The notes beneath the pieces were generated by a model. That model did not search any database. It was given only the letters and a program-made list of their open reading frames with translations, and had not been told where the DNA came from. 64,000 nt of DNA from Xanthomonas sacchari (GTDB lineage: Bacteria > Pseudomonadota > Gammaproteobacteria > Xanthomonadales > Xanthomonadaceae), in the NCBI RefSeq assembly GCF_040529065.1, contig NZ_CP132343.1:1116001-1180000 (forward strand). Direction: 5' to 3'. Below are positions 45,671-54,419 of this stretch, one piece after another; the first letter of the stretch is position 1, and each line of letters begins with the position of its first letter. Both the position numbers and the translations under genes were made by a program.

Positions 45671-46711
45671 TCAGTCCAGCGTGACGCTGCAACCGGAGGC
45701 GGCGCTGTGCACGCCCGCCTCCAGCAGGCGCATTACTGCCAGCGCCTGCGCCGCATCCACCGGCGCAGGTGCACGCCCAGCCAGCGCCTCGCGAAACGCC
45801 GCGTAGCAGTCGCGGTAATCGCCGCGGTGCGCCGGCAGCGTCTGCACGGCGTGCGTGCCGTCGGCGCCGACCAGGCGCAACTGGCCGGGCAGGGGATCCT
45901 CGCCCCAGCCGGGCGCGCCCGGCGCGACGCCCGCGCGCAACTGCGCTTCCTGCGTGTCCAGTCCATGCTTGAGATAGCTGCCGGCGGTGCCGTGGAGCGC
46001 GAAGCGCAGGCCGTTCGCGGCGACCAGCGAGCCGGCATGCAACACCACCCGCAGCCGCGGATAGCCCAGCACTGCGTGCACGTAATCCACCGTCTGCGCG
46101 CCGGGGCGCTGCAGCGCCAGGTCGGCCTGCAGCGATTGCGGCGGCCCGAACAGCTGCAGCGCCTGGTCGAGCAGGTGCGGCCCCAGGTCGAACCATAGCC
46201 CCGAGCCGGGGAGCGCCTGCTCGCGCCAGCGGTCGACCACCTGCGGACGATGGCGGTCGAAGTGGGAATGGAACTCGGCGATCTCGCCGAGCGTGCCGGC
46301 CTCCAGCAAGGCACGCACGCCGAGGAAGTCGCCGTCCCAGCGCCGGTTCTGGAACACGCTGACGATGCGGCCGACGCGTTGCGCCTGGTCGAGCACCTGC
46401 TGCGCCTCGGCCACGTCCAGGGTGAACGGCTTGTCCACCAGCACGTGCTTGCCCTGGGTCAGGGCGGCCAACGCCAACGGCGCGTGGGTCTGGTTGGGCG
46501 TGGCGATCACCACCGCATCGATCCGCGGATCGGCGAAGGCCTGCGCCGCATCGGCGACCACGTGCGCCTGTGGCCAGGCCGCATGCATCGCCTCGGCCTG
46601 GCGCGAGACCACGGTGTGCAGGTGCAGACCGGGCGTATGTGCGATCAGCGGCGCATGGAAGGTGCGGCCGACGTAGCCGAAGCCGAGCAGGGCGAGATTG
46701 AAGTCGGACAT
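45671..46711 (-). CDS. Gfo/Idh/MocA-family oxidoreductase
   Basis: 346 residues. N-terminal NAD(P) domain (LALLGFGYVGRTFHAPLI), the conserved EKP-type motif as HVLVDKPFTLDVAEAQ, and a C-terminal catalytic domain with SGLWFDLGPHLLDQAL. Close in pattern to YdgJ-like scyllo-inositol/sugar dehydrogenases. Substrate unknown. The start at 46711 (MSDFNLALLG) gives the glycine loop at residue 10. Confidence 0.9.
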   Translation of the reverse strand: MSDFNLALLGFGYVGRTFHAPLIAHTPGLHLHTVVSRQAEAMHAAWPQAHVVADAAQAFADPRIDAVVIATPNQTHAPLALAALTQGKHVLVDKPFTLDVAEAQQVLDQAQRVGRIVSVFQNRRWDGDFLGVRALLEAGTLGEIAEFHSHFDRHRPQVVDRWREQALPGSGLWFDLGPHLLDQALQLFGPPQSLQADLALQRPGAQTVDYVHAVLGYPRLRVVLHAGSLVAANGLRFALHGTAGSYLKHGLDTQEAQLRAGVAPGAPGWGEDPLPGQLRLVGADGTHAVQTLPAHRGDYRDCYAAFREALAGRAPAPVDAAQALAVMRLLEAGVHSAASGCSVTLD

Positions 46712-46854
46712 GGGCGCGGGCGGAGGCGATGGGTATCCAGTATCGCCCGGCTGCTCGCGCGCATTGCGCATTCACGCTGCGGCGATTCCGTGGTCACACT
46801 GCCTGTACGACGGCGTGGTGGAGACTGCGCGCACATTCAGCGGAGGAAGACACG

Positions 46855-47271
46855 ATGAAGACGATCAATGCACGCACCCTGCTCGGCGCCACCCTGATGG
46901 CCGGTTTCGCGTTCGGCGCCGGCCAGGCGTTCGCCGCCGGTCAGGCCACCAGCGCCAAGGACCACGGCACCATGGGCCAGCAGGACACCATGCAGCACGA
47001 CACCACCGCGCACGACGCCAGCCGCCACGATTCCAAGGAGCCGGTCACCGACACCTGGATCACCACCAAGGTGAAGGCCGATCTGCTGGCCACCAAGAAC
47101 GTGTCGGGCACCGAGGTCAAGGTCGATACCGTGAATGGCACGGTCAAGCTCTCGGGCGCGGTCGCGACCAAGGCGGAGAAGGACAAGGCCGTGGCGGTCG
47201 CCAAGAAGATCGACGGGGTCAAGAAGGTCGATGCGACCGACCTGAAGGTCAGCGCCGCCGCCAAGAAGTAA
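46855..47271 (+). CDS. periplasmic BON-domain protein (OsmY-like)
   Basis: 138 residues. Signal peptide (GATLMAGFAFGAGQAFAA), a His/Asp/Thr-rich linker (HGTMGQQDTMQHDTTAHDASRHD) and one BON domain (TDTWITTKVKADLLA...VKVDTVNGTVKLSGAV...AKKIDGVKKV). BON proteins bind phospholipid or the envelope and often respond to osmotic stress. CGGAGGAAG is a strong ribosome site. A terminator follows. Confidence 0.92.
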   Translation: MKTINARTLLGATLMAGFAFGAGQAFAAGQATSAKDHGTMGQQDTMQHDTTAHDASRHDSKEPVTDTWITTKVKADLLATKNVSGTEVKVDTVNGTVKLSGAVATKAEKDKAVAVAKKIDGVKKVDATDLKVSAAAKK

Positions 47272-47337
47272 GCATTGCGCTCCGCGGCCGCGGGTGGGGA
47301 TGCGACGAGGCGCCCCACCCGCGACAGCCGGCCTGCG

Positions 47338-47364
47338 ACGCACCCTGCGGGGTGCGTTTTTTTT
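47338..47364 (+). terminator. rho-independent terminator after the BON gene
   Basis: CGCACCC and GGGTGCG pair around a short loop, followed by eight T residues. Confidence 0.88.
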
Positions 47365-47434
47365 GGAAGCTAGAAATTGGAGACGCGCATCGCATTTCGC
47401 GTCGCTTTGACACCGGTTCAGACATCATCCCTTC

Positions 47435-47803
47435 ATGTTCGTCAACGGATCACGCGCGATGTTGGAGACCCAAGCCCACCCAGCCGCGAGCCCTGCGGCC
47501 GCGGCGGCCGAAGCGCTCGGCGCAGCGCTGTCGAGCCGTGGCGCCCAGCCGTCGCTGTTGCTGCCGGCCGTGCGCAGGCTCGAGGCGCAGTTGAGCATGC
47601 TGCTGACCACCTTTCATGACGACGCCGGCTTCTGGCCCGCGTTCTCCGTGCTGATGCAGGAGCTGGACCAGGGCCTGAGCCTGTCCGAGCGCCGGCGCCT
47701 GCACAGCCACGCCGATTTCCTGCTGGTGCGCGCCGGCATGCCGGCCTGGACCCTGGTCGGCGCCAATGCCGGTTCCGCCCCACCCGCGGCGCGCCGACCC
47801 TGA
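47435..47803 (+). CDS. small hypothetical protein
   Basis: 122 residues, no recognised family. The middle (LLLPAVRRLEAQLSMLLTTFHDDAGFWPAFSVLMQELDQGLSLSERRRLHSHADFLLVRAG) looks like a compact all-helical domain with a normal hydrophobic pattern; the ends are Ala/Pro-rich. A TTGACA hexamer at 47407-47412 suggests a promoter very close upstream; with it, the internal ATG at 47459 would be the better start. It stands alone between a terminator and the kinase gene. Confidence 0.5.
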   Translation: MFVNGSRAMLETQAHPAASPAAAAAEALGAALSSRGAQPSLLLPAVRRLEAQLSMLLTTFHDDAGFWPAFSVLMQELDQGLSLSERRRLHSHADFLLVRAGMPAWTLVGANAGSAPPAARRP

Positions 47804-48002
47804 GCGCGGTGTGTGCGGGGGCCTCCTGCGGGCGGCTACATGCCGCCCGTTTCATCGTGCGCACGCGCTGGGATAGAGTCATTGCCGATGCCGCGATCGG
47901 GGTGTCGCGCTTCCGCTGAATAATTCATCTGCTGCCGGGGAAGATGGGCGACAATGCGCGCCCGCGATGGCCGCAGCCGTTCCTTCTTTTCACGCATCCG
48001 CT

Positions 48003-49814
48003 ATGCAGACCATCGCCAAACACGATGCTTGGGACCGCTGGCGCCTGCCGCTGCTGGCCTTGGCCGTCGTCCTGATCGTCATCCTGCCCTCGCTGCTGCT
48101 GCGGCAGATGAATGCCAGCACCCTGCGCGCGGCCGACTGGGTGGCGCACAGCCAGGAAGTGACCGCCACCCTGAACGGGATGGAGGCGGACCTGCGCGAC
48201 ATGGAATCGGCGGCGATGGCGATGTCGCATGGCGTGCAGTCGCCGATCCTGACCGCGCGCATGCAGCAGTCGCGCAAGTCGCTGCAGCCGACCCTTGCGC
48301 ACCTGGCCGAGCTGACCCGCGACAACCCGGACCAGCAGATCCGCGTCGGTCGCCTGCAGAGCACGCTGGAACGGCGCGGCCTGATCGCCGAGCGGATCGC
48401 GCAGACCCGCGATCCGGAGCGGATCCGCGCCCTGATCCAGGACATGACCGCCGACAACCCGGTGCGTGGCCTGATCAACGAACTGCAACGGCGCGAGGAC
48501 GAACTGCTGGTTGAGCGCACCGCCGACGCCGATGAGCGACGCATGCTGGCCTCCGCTGTCAGTTGGACCTCGCTGGTGGTGCAGCTGCTGCTGCTGGGCC
48601 TGGTGATCTGGCTGCTGCAACGGCAGATCGGCCGGCGCCTGGACGCCGAGCGCGACATGTTGCGCGCCAACGGTCGCGCCGCGGCGGTGCTGCAGACCGT
48701 GCGCGAGCCGATCGTGCTGCTCGACAACGGGCAGCGCATGCTGATGCACAACACCGCCTTCGCCGAACTGTACGGCATGGACCTGGCCGATCCGCCAAGG
48801 ATGCTGACCGATGTCGGCGACGGCGTCTGGCAGGATCCGATCATCGCCCAGCGCCTGGCCGACGTGCTGCTGCGCGGTCGCGAATTATGGGATTTCGAGC
48901 ACGAACAACTCGGCGCGGACGGCGTACCAAGGACCATGCTGCTGAATGCGCGGCGCATGCCGCTGCCGGACAGCGAGGATGAAGTGGTCTTGATGACGGT
49001 CAGCGACATCACCCTGCAAAAGAGCGCCCAGCAGCGCATCCAGGAGCTGAACCGGCAACTGGAGGGCAAGGTCGAGCAGGTGTCGGAGGTCAACCGCGAA
49101 CTGGAGGCGTTCAGCTACTCGGTCTCGCACGATCTGCGCGCGCCGCTGCGCCACGTGGCCGGCTTCGCCGACAAGCTGGTGCGGCACCTGGGCGATGGTG
49201 CCGACGAGAAGAGCCGGCACTACCTGGAGGTGATCGGCACCTCGGCGCGGCGCATGGCCTCGCTGATCGACGACCTGCTGGTGTACTCGCGCCTGGGTCG
49301 CAGTGCGCTGCGCCTGCAGGCGGTGGACATGCAGTCGCTGGTGGCGGAGACGCGCTCGGTGCTCGACGCCAACTACCAGTCCGACCATGGCGACAGCGGG
49401 CATCGCATCGAATGGAGCATCGCGCCGTTGCCGATCCTGGTCGCCGACGAAAACATGATGCGCCAGCTGTGGCTGAACCTGCTCGGCAATGCGGTCAAGT
49501 ACAGCGCCAAGCGCGAGGTCGCGCAGATCGAGGTCGGCTACCAGGTGCAGCCGGACGGCAGCCATCACTTCAGCGTGCGCGACAATGGCGCAGGCTTCGA
49601 CATGACCTATGCGGCCAAGCTGTTCGGCGTGTTCCAGCGCCTGCACAAGGCCAGCGAGTATTCCGGTACCGGCATCGGCCTGGCCAGCGTGCGCCGCGTG
49701 CTGGCCCGCCATGGCGGCCATATCTGGGCCGAGTCCGCCCCCGACCAGGGCGCCACCTTCCATTTCGTCTTGCCCCCGGCGCCCGAAGCGTCCTCTACCG
49801 AGTTCATTGCATGA
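48003..49814 (+). CDS. membrane sensor histidine kinase with PAS domain
   Basis: 603 residues. Two transmembrane helices (about 16-35 and 180-200) flank a helical periplasmic sensor (CHASE3-like), then a PAS domain (about 215-335), HisKA with His376 in SYSVSHDLRAPLRHVAGFADKL and a HATPase_c domain (NLLGNAVKYS, NGAGFDM, GTGIGLASVRRVL). The HisKA type is the phytochrome-like SVSHDLRAPLR kind often paired with Rcp1-like single-domain regulators, exactly what follows. The stop overlaps the next start (ATGA). Confidence 0.93.
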   Translation: MQTIAKHDAWDRWRLPLLALAVVLIVILPSLLLRQMNASTLRAADWVAHSQEVTATLNGMEADLRDMESAAMAMSHGVQSPILTARMQQSRKSLQPTLAHLAELTRDNPDQQIRVGRLQSTLERRGLIAERIAQTRDPERIRALIQDMTADNPVRGLINELQRREDELLVERTADADERRMLASAVSWTSLVVQLLLLGLVIWLLQRQIGRRLDAERDMLRANGRAAAVLQTVREPIVLLDNGQRMLMHNTAFAELYGMDLADPPRMLTDVGDGVWQDPIIAQRLADVLLRGRELWDFEHEQLGADGVPRTMLLNARRMPLPDSEDEVVLMTVSDITLQKSAQQRIQELNRQLEGKVEQVSEVNRELEAFSYSVSHDLRAPLRHVAGFADKLVRHLGDGADEKSRHYLEVIGTSARRMASLIDDLLVYSRLGRSALRLQAVDMQSLVAETRSVLDANYQSDHGDSGHRIEWSIAPLPILVADENMMRQLWLNLLGNAVKYSAKREVAQIEVGYQVQPDGSHHFSVRDNGAGFDMTYAAKLFGVFQRLHKASEYSGTGIGLASVRRVLARHGGHIWAESAPDQGATFHFVLPPAPEASSTEFIA

Positions 49815-50251
49815 CCGCCATCCGCACCATCCTGCTTGCCGAAGACAGCCCCGCCGATGCCGAAATGGCGGTGGATGCGTTGCGCGACGCGCGTCTGGCC
49901 AATCCCATCGTGCACGTCGAGGACGGCGTGGAGGCGATGGACTACCTGCTGCGCCGCGGCGCCTATGCCGACCGCGAGGAAGGCCTACCGGCGGTGCTGC
50001 TGCTGGACATCAAGATGCCGCGCATGGACGGCCTGGAAGTGCTCAAGCTGGTGCGCAGCGAGGAATCGCTCAAGCGCCTGCCGGTGGTGATCCTGTCGTC
50101 CTCGCGCGAGGAAAGCGACCTGGCCCGCAGCTGGGACCTGGGCGTGAACGCGTATGTGGTCAAGCCGGTGGACGTGGACCAGTTCTTCACCGCGGTGAAG
50201 ACCCTGGGCACCTTCTGGGCGCTGATCAACCAGGCGCCGGACAAAGAGTAA
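49811..50251 (+). CDS. single-domain response regulator (Rcp1-like)
   Basis: 146 residues, one receiver domain: acidic pair in LLAEDSPADAEM, phospho-acceptor Asp66 in LLLDIKMPRMDG, Thr/Ser switch in VVILSSSREE and Lys in VVKPVDVDQF. No output domain, as in Rcp1-type regulators that act by phosphotransfer or protein contact. It overlaps the kinase upstream and ends 6 bp before the hybrid kinase. Confidence 0.94.
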   Translation: MTAIRTILLAEDSPADAEMAVDALRDARLANPIVHVEDGVEAMDYLLRRGAYADREEGLPAVLLLDIKMPRMDGLEVLKLVRSEESLKRLPVVILSSSREESDLARSWDLGVNAYVVKPVDVDQFFTAVKTLGTFWALINQAPDKE

Positions 50252-50257
50252 GCGCGC

Positions 50258-51772
50258 ATGCCCACCACCGGCCCCAGGCTTGGCCCGATCCGGATCCTCA
50301 TGGTCGAGGATTCGCCGGAGGATGCCGAGCTGCTGTCCGACCAGTTGCTGGACGCCGGCCTGGAGGCGACCTTCCGCCGCGTGGAAAGCGAGCCGACCCT
50401 GCGCGAGGCGCTGGGCGAGTTCGCGCCGGACATCGTGCTGTCGGACCTGAGCATGCCCGGGTTCTCTGGGCACGAGGCGCTGCGGGTGGTGCGCGAGGAC
50501 GGCAACGCGGTGCCCTTCATCTTCGTCTCCGGCACCATCGGCGAGGAGACCGCGGTGGAGGCGCTGCGCGACGGTGCCAACGACTACATCATCAAGCACA
50601 ACCCGACCCGCCTGCCGTCGGCAGTGGCGCGGGCGATCCGCGAGGCCCGCACCGAACGCGAGCGGCAGCGGGTGGAGCGCGAACTGATGCGCGCGCAGCG
50701 GCTGGAGAGCCTGGCCCTGCTCGCCGCCGGCCTCAGCCACGACCTGCGCAACATCCTGCAGCCGCTGCTGATCGTGCCGGAACTGATCGTCGGTCGCAGC
50801 GACGATCCGCAACTGCGGCACCTGGCCGACGTCATCGCCGAGTGCGGCCGGCGCGGCCACGAGATGGCCGAGTCGATGCTGTCGTTCGTGCGCGGTTCGC
50901 GCACGCCGAGCGAGCGGGTGCGCATCGCCGAACTGTTCCAGGCGGTGCAGATGCTGCTCAGAAGCAGCCTGCCGGAGCGGGTGACGCTGCAGGTGGACGT
51001 GGCCGATCCGGCGCTGTCGATCGAGGCCAACTACACCGAACTGCAGCAGTGCCTGCTCAACCTCGGCCTCAACGCGATCCAGGCGATGCCCGATGGCGGC
51101 CAGCTGAGCCTCTCGGCGGCGCCGGCGATCGGCGCCGACGGCAGCGAGCAGGTGCGCATCCTGGTCCGCGACAGCGGCATCGGTATGGACGCGGAGACCC
51201 AGGCGCGGCTGTTCAGCCCCTTCTTCACTACCAAGCCGGACGGCACCGGCCTGGGCCTGATCTCGTGCAAGCGCATCGTCGAAAGCTACGGCGGCCGGAT
51301 CGGCGTGGACAGCACGCCGGGCCAGGGCACCTGTTTCGAAATGCTGATTCCGCAGCGCGCGCCGGCGCCATCGACCGAGCCCGAGCTGTCGTTGCCGATG
51401 GGCAAGGGCCAGCGCGTGCTGCTGGTCGACGGCGAGGCCACGCGCCTGTCGCTGCTCGGCAATGCGCTGTCCAGCCAGGGCTATCGCCCGCAACTGGCCT
51501 CGGACGGCGCCGCGGCGTTGCGCGACGTCGAGGAGTACGGCCTGCCGGAGCTGGTGATCGTCGACAGCGACATCATCCTGCTCTCGGCGGTGCACCTGCT
51601 GCTGGCGTTGCAGGACCTGGGCTACCAGGGCCCGGCGATCGTGCTCGAGGACACCGGCACCAACCTGGAGCGCGACCACTTCCCCGCCGACATCGCCGTG
51701 CACGTCCTGCGCAAGCCGCTGGAAATGCAGCGCGTGTTCCGGGCTGTGGCGCATGCCCTCGAAAGCGGCTGA
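50258..51772 (+). CDS. hybrid sensor: receiver - histidine kinase - receiver
   Basis: 504 residues, no membrane segment or signal. N-terminal receiver (ILMVEDSPEDAELLSDQL, VLSDLSMPGFSG), linker helix, HisKA-like segment with His161 in GLSHDLRNILQPLL, HATPase domain (LNLGLNAIQAM, DSGIGM, GTGLGLISCKRIVESYGG) and a C-terminal receiver (VLLVDGEATRLSLLG, VIVDSDIILL, LRKPLE) whose second acidic residue is replaced (DGE instead of DD/ED). It likely closes a cytoplasmic phosphorelay with the two genes before it. The output target is not visible. Confidence 0.9.
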   Translation: MPTTGPRLGPIRILMVEDSPEDAELLSDQLLDAGLEATFRRVESEPTLREALGEFAPDIVLSDLSMPGFSGHEALRVVREDGNAVPFIFVSGTIGEETAVEALRDGANDYIIKHNPTRLPSAVARAIREARTERERQRVERELMRAQRLESLALLAAGLSHDLRNILQPLLIVPELIVGRSDDPQLRHLADVIAECGRRGHEMAESMLSFVRGSRTPSERVRIAELFQAVQMLLRSSLPERVTLQVDVADPALSIEANYTELQQCLLNLGLNAIQAMPDGGQLSLSAAPAIGADGSEQVRILVRDSGIGMDAETQARLFSPFFTTKPDGTGLGLISCKRIVESYGGRIGVDSTPGQGTCFEMLIPQRAPAPSTEPELSLPMGKGQRVLLVDGEATRLSLLGNALSSQGYRPQLASDGAAALRDVEEYGLPELVIVDSDIILLSAVHLLLALQDLGYQGPAIVLEDTGTNLERDHFPADIAVHVLRKPLEMQRVFRAVAHALESG

Positions 51773-51778
51773 AGTGCT

Positions 51779-52039
51779 GGGAATGGGGATGGGGGAATCG
51801 GGAATGGGAAAGGCAAAAGCCAAAGCCGATGCTCATTGCTGCATGGCGACCGTATCTCCAGCGCCATCTGCGCGATGACGTGACTCGTTTATCTGGAGTC
51901 ACCGAGAGAGGCAAAGCTCACCGGATAAGTGCAGCTTGGAACGCAAGGGCAACGGATTGACGCCTCAGCGGCCATCATGTCTCAGCGCAAGCTCCGCGCT
52001 CTGGCTGTTCCGATTCCCCATTCCCGATTCCCCAATCCC
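51779..52039. repeat. paired heptad-arm element E
   Basis: The left arm (51779-51806) is GGGAATG, GGGATGG, GGGAATC, GGGAATG. The right arm (52012-52039) is GATTCCC, CATTCCC, GATTCCC, CAATCCC, 205 bp apart. It fills the space between the convergent hybrid kinase and Anbu genes, starting 6 bp after one stop and ending 6 bp before the other. The loop has no supportable gene. Confidence 0.87.
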
Positions 52040-52045
52040 AGCCTT

Positions 52046-52885
52046 TCACTGCTGCGCCGACTGGTCTTCCGGGTCGCGGCGGGCGGGGGAGCGGCGGGGA
52101 GGCAGGGGCGGCAGGGCGTCGCGGGCTTCGGTGTCGTGGCCGGCGGCCAGGGCCGGTTCCCAGGGGAAGCGCGGCAGGGTGCGCACGGCGTTCTCCAGCT
52201 TGCGCGACCAGGTGTCGTGGATCTCGGCGTACAGCGGGGTGTCGGCTTCCAGGCGCATGCGCTCGGTCACGCGCAGGTCGTTGCGGCGGATCAGCGCCAG
52301 GTCGATCGGCATGCCCACCGACAGGTTGGAGCGGATGGTCGAGTCCAGCGACACCAGGGCGGTGCGCGCGGCATCTTCCAGTTGCATCTCCGAACGGATG
52401 ATGCGGTCCAGGATCGGCTTGCCGTACTTGGATTCGCCGATCTGCAGGTACGGGGTTTCCGGCGAGGTGGCGATGGCGTTGCCGAGCGGATAGATCATGT
52501 ACAGCCCGGGCCGTTCGCCGGCGATCTGCCCGCCCAGGATCAGCGTCGACTGCACGTTGACGCCGCTGTGCTGGGATTGCTCGGAGAGCTTGATCTGGCT
52601 GGAGGCCAGCACCTCGCCGACGTACTCGGCCACCTCGAACAGGTGGCGGAAGCTGCGCAGGCTGCGCGGCGCCTCGGGATCCTCGGCGTCGCGCTGCAGG
52701 CGTGAAATGGTCAGCTGGGTGGTCGCCAGGTTGCCGGCTGACATCAGTGCGAACACCGCCTGGCCCGGGTACTCGAACACGTGCAGCTTGCGGTGCACGC
52801 GGACGTCGTCCAGCGAGGCGTTGGTGCGGGTGTCAGCGGCGAAGACCAGGCCTTCGTCCACTTCGATGCCGACGCAATATGTCAT
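52046..52885 (-). CDS. proteasome-homologue peptidase Anbu
   Basis: 279 residues. It begins MTYCVGIEVDEGLVFAADTRTNASLDDVRVHRKL, the start of Anbu (ancestral beta-subunit) Ntn hydrolases, where Thr2 becomes the nucleophile after Met removal. It continues with GNLATTQLTIS, STLILGGQI and SVGMPIDLALIRRNDLR, typical of the family. The last ~40 residues are a Pro/Arg-rich tail. Anbu forms open spiral rings; its substrate is unknown. It is usually found beside transglutaminase-like, alpha-E and ATP-grasp genes, none of which is adjacent here. Confidence 0.9.
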   Translation of the reverse strand: MTYCVGIEVDEGLVFAADTRTNASLDDVRVHRKLHVFEYPGQAVFALMSAGNLATTQLTISRLQRDAEDPEAPRSLRSFRHLFEVAEYVGEVLASSQIKLSEQSQHSGVNVQSTLILGGQIAGERPGLYMIYPLGNAIATSPETPYLQIGESKYGKPILDRIIRSEMQLEDAARTALVSLDSTIRSNLSVGMPIDLALIRRNDLRVTERMRLEADTPLYAEIHDTWSRKLENAVRTLPRFPWEPALAAGHDTEARDALPPLPPRRSPARRDPEDQSAQQ

Positions 52886-52980
52886 GGCGATGCCGAAACC
52901 GGGTGCATCTGGATTCTATGCGGGCTGGCGCGGGCTGGCTAGCCGTTGACGCTCGGCGCCGCGGCATGCGCGAATAGTGC

Positions 52981-53469
52981 ATGACCACCGTGCTTCTGAG
53001 CCTGGGCAGCAATCTGCGCCCGCATCACCACCTGGCCGCGGCGATCGCGGCGCTGCGCCGGCAGTTCGGCGCGATCGCGGTGTCGCCGACCTATCGCACC
53101 GCGGCGGTCGGCTTCGACGGGCCGGCGTTCCTGAACAACGCGGTGGCGCTGCAGACCGACTGGGAGCTGGCGCCGCTGGACGACTTGCTGCATGCGCTGG
53201 AGGACGCGCATGGCCGCGACCGCAGCGGCCCGCGCTTCAGCGACCGTACCCTGGACATCGACGTGGTGTTCTACGGCGACCGCATCGTCGAAGGCCCCGG
53301 CCACCTGCGCATCCCGCGGCCCGAGCTGCGCCACGCCTTCGTGCTCAAGCCGCTGGCCGACATCGCTGCCGATTTCGTCGATCCGGTCAGCGGCCAAACC
53401 CTGGGCGCGCTATGGCAGGCGCATGCGGAGCATGGCAAGGCGTTCGAGGTGGTCGAGTTGGATGAGTAG
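52981..53469 (+). CDS. folK: 2-amino-4-hydroxy-6-hydroxymethyldihydropteridine pyrophosphokinase
   Basis: 162 residues. HPPK signatures LLSLGSNLRPHHHLAAAIAAL, YRTAAVGFDGPAFLNNAVAL, RTLDIDVVFYGD and IPRPELRHAFVLKPLADI. It pyrophosphorylates the pterin in folate synthesis. The convergent neighbour is a pteridine reductase, a functional match. The start is 95 bp from the divergent Anbu gene. Confidence 0.94.
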   Translation: MTTVLLSLGSNLRPHHHLAAAIAALRRQFGAIAVSPTYRTAAVGFDGPAFLNNAVALQTDWELAPLDDLLHALEDAHGRDRSGPRFSDRTLDIDVVFYGDRIVEGPGHLRIPRPELRHAFVLKPLADIAADFVDPVSGQTLGALWQAHAEHGKAFEVVELDE

Positions 53470-53471
53470 CC

Positions 53472-53624
53472 GGGATTGGGGATTCGGGATTCGCTGTGAA
53501 GCAGGGATTCGGGATGTAGGGATTCGGGATTCGCCAGTGCGGTAAGCGCAACGACGTTCAAGCGGGCGCGCTCAGGTCGCGTCAACCCGCTTTTGCGAAT
53601 CCCCAATCCCGAATCCCGAATCCC
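53472..53624. repeat. paired heptad-arm element F (GGGATTS subtype)
   Basis: The left arm (53472-53492) has GGGATTG, GGGATTC, GGGATTC, then further copies at 53504, 53519 and 53526 (GGGATTC). The right arm (53597-53624) is GAATCCC, CAATCCC, GAATCCC, GAATCCC. It has the shortest loop (64 bp) and an expanded left arm. It lies between the convergent folK and pteridine reductase genes. Confidence 0.85.
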
Positions 53625-53630
53625 GGCCCC

Positions 53631-54365
53631 TCACATCAACCCACGCCCACCATCCACCCGCACGGTCTGCCCGGTGACGAAGCTGGCGTCGTCGAGCAGC
53701 CAGCGCACGGTGTCGGCGATTTCCTCGACCTGGCCGGTGCGCGCCAGCGGGGTGCGTGCCAGCAGGGCTTGTTGTGCGGCGGCGTCCTTGCCGGCGTCGG
53801 GCCACAGGATCGCGCCGGGGGCGATGGCGTTGACCCGCACCTGCGGTGCCAGTTCCAGCGCCAGCGAGCGGGTCAGCATCGCCAGGGCGGCCTTGGCTGC
53901 GCTGTACAGCGGATGCGCGCGCAGCGGCGTTTCCGCGTGCACGTCGGTCATGTTGACGATCGCGCCGCCGTGCTGACGCAGCTGCGCGGCCGCGGCCTGC
54001 GCCAGGAACAGCGGCGCGCGCGCGTTGACCGCGAACAGGTCGTCCCATTGCGCTGGTGTGGCCTCGTGCAGCGGCGTGGGATAGAAGTTGGAGGCGTTGT
54101 TGACCAGCGCGTCGAGCCGGCCGAAGCGAGCCACGCACTGCGCCACCAGGTCGGGTAGCTGCGCGGTGTCGCGCAGGTCGGCCTGCAGCGTCAGCGTGCT
54201 GCCGGCGCGCTGGGATTCCAGTTCCTGTGCCAGCGCCTGCAGTTCGGCCTGCGAGGTGTGCGCATGCAGGGCGACGTCATAGCCGGCCGCGTGCAGGCGC
54301 CGGGCGATGCCGGCGCCGATGCGCCGCGCGCTGCCGGTGATCAGGGCGACTTTGGTCTGGGTCAT
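53631..54365 (-). CDS. pteridine reductase (FolM/PTR1-like SDR)
   Basis: 244 residues. Classical short-chain dehydrogenase with the PTR-specific dinucleotide motif ALITGSARRIGAGIA (Arg-rich, NADPH-preferring) and the catalytic set Asp141-Tyr154-Lys158, Asp standing where most SDRs have Ser, as in PTR1. NNASNFYPTPL and NAIAPGAILWP also fit. It reduces pterins or dihydrofolate and agrees with the convergent folK. The start at 54365 is 54 bp from the divergent MidA gene. Confidence 0.9.
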   Translation of the reverse strand: MTQTKVALITGSARRIGAGIARRLHAAGYDVALHAHTSQAELQALAQELESQRAGSTLTLQADLRDTAQLPDLVAQCVARFGRLDALVNNASNFYPTPLHEATPAQWDDLFAVNARAPLFLAQAAAAQLRQHGGAIVNMTDVHAETPLRAHPLYSAAKAALAMLTRSLALELAPQVRVNAIAPGAILWPDAGKDAAAQQALLARTPLARTGQVEEIADTVRWLLDDASFVTGQTVRVDGGRGLM

Positions 54366-54419
54366 GTACGGGTTCCATGCTCGGCTATGCTGTGCATTGT
54401 CCACGCAATCGCGCAGCGC

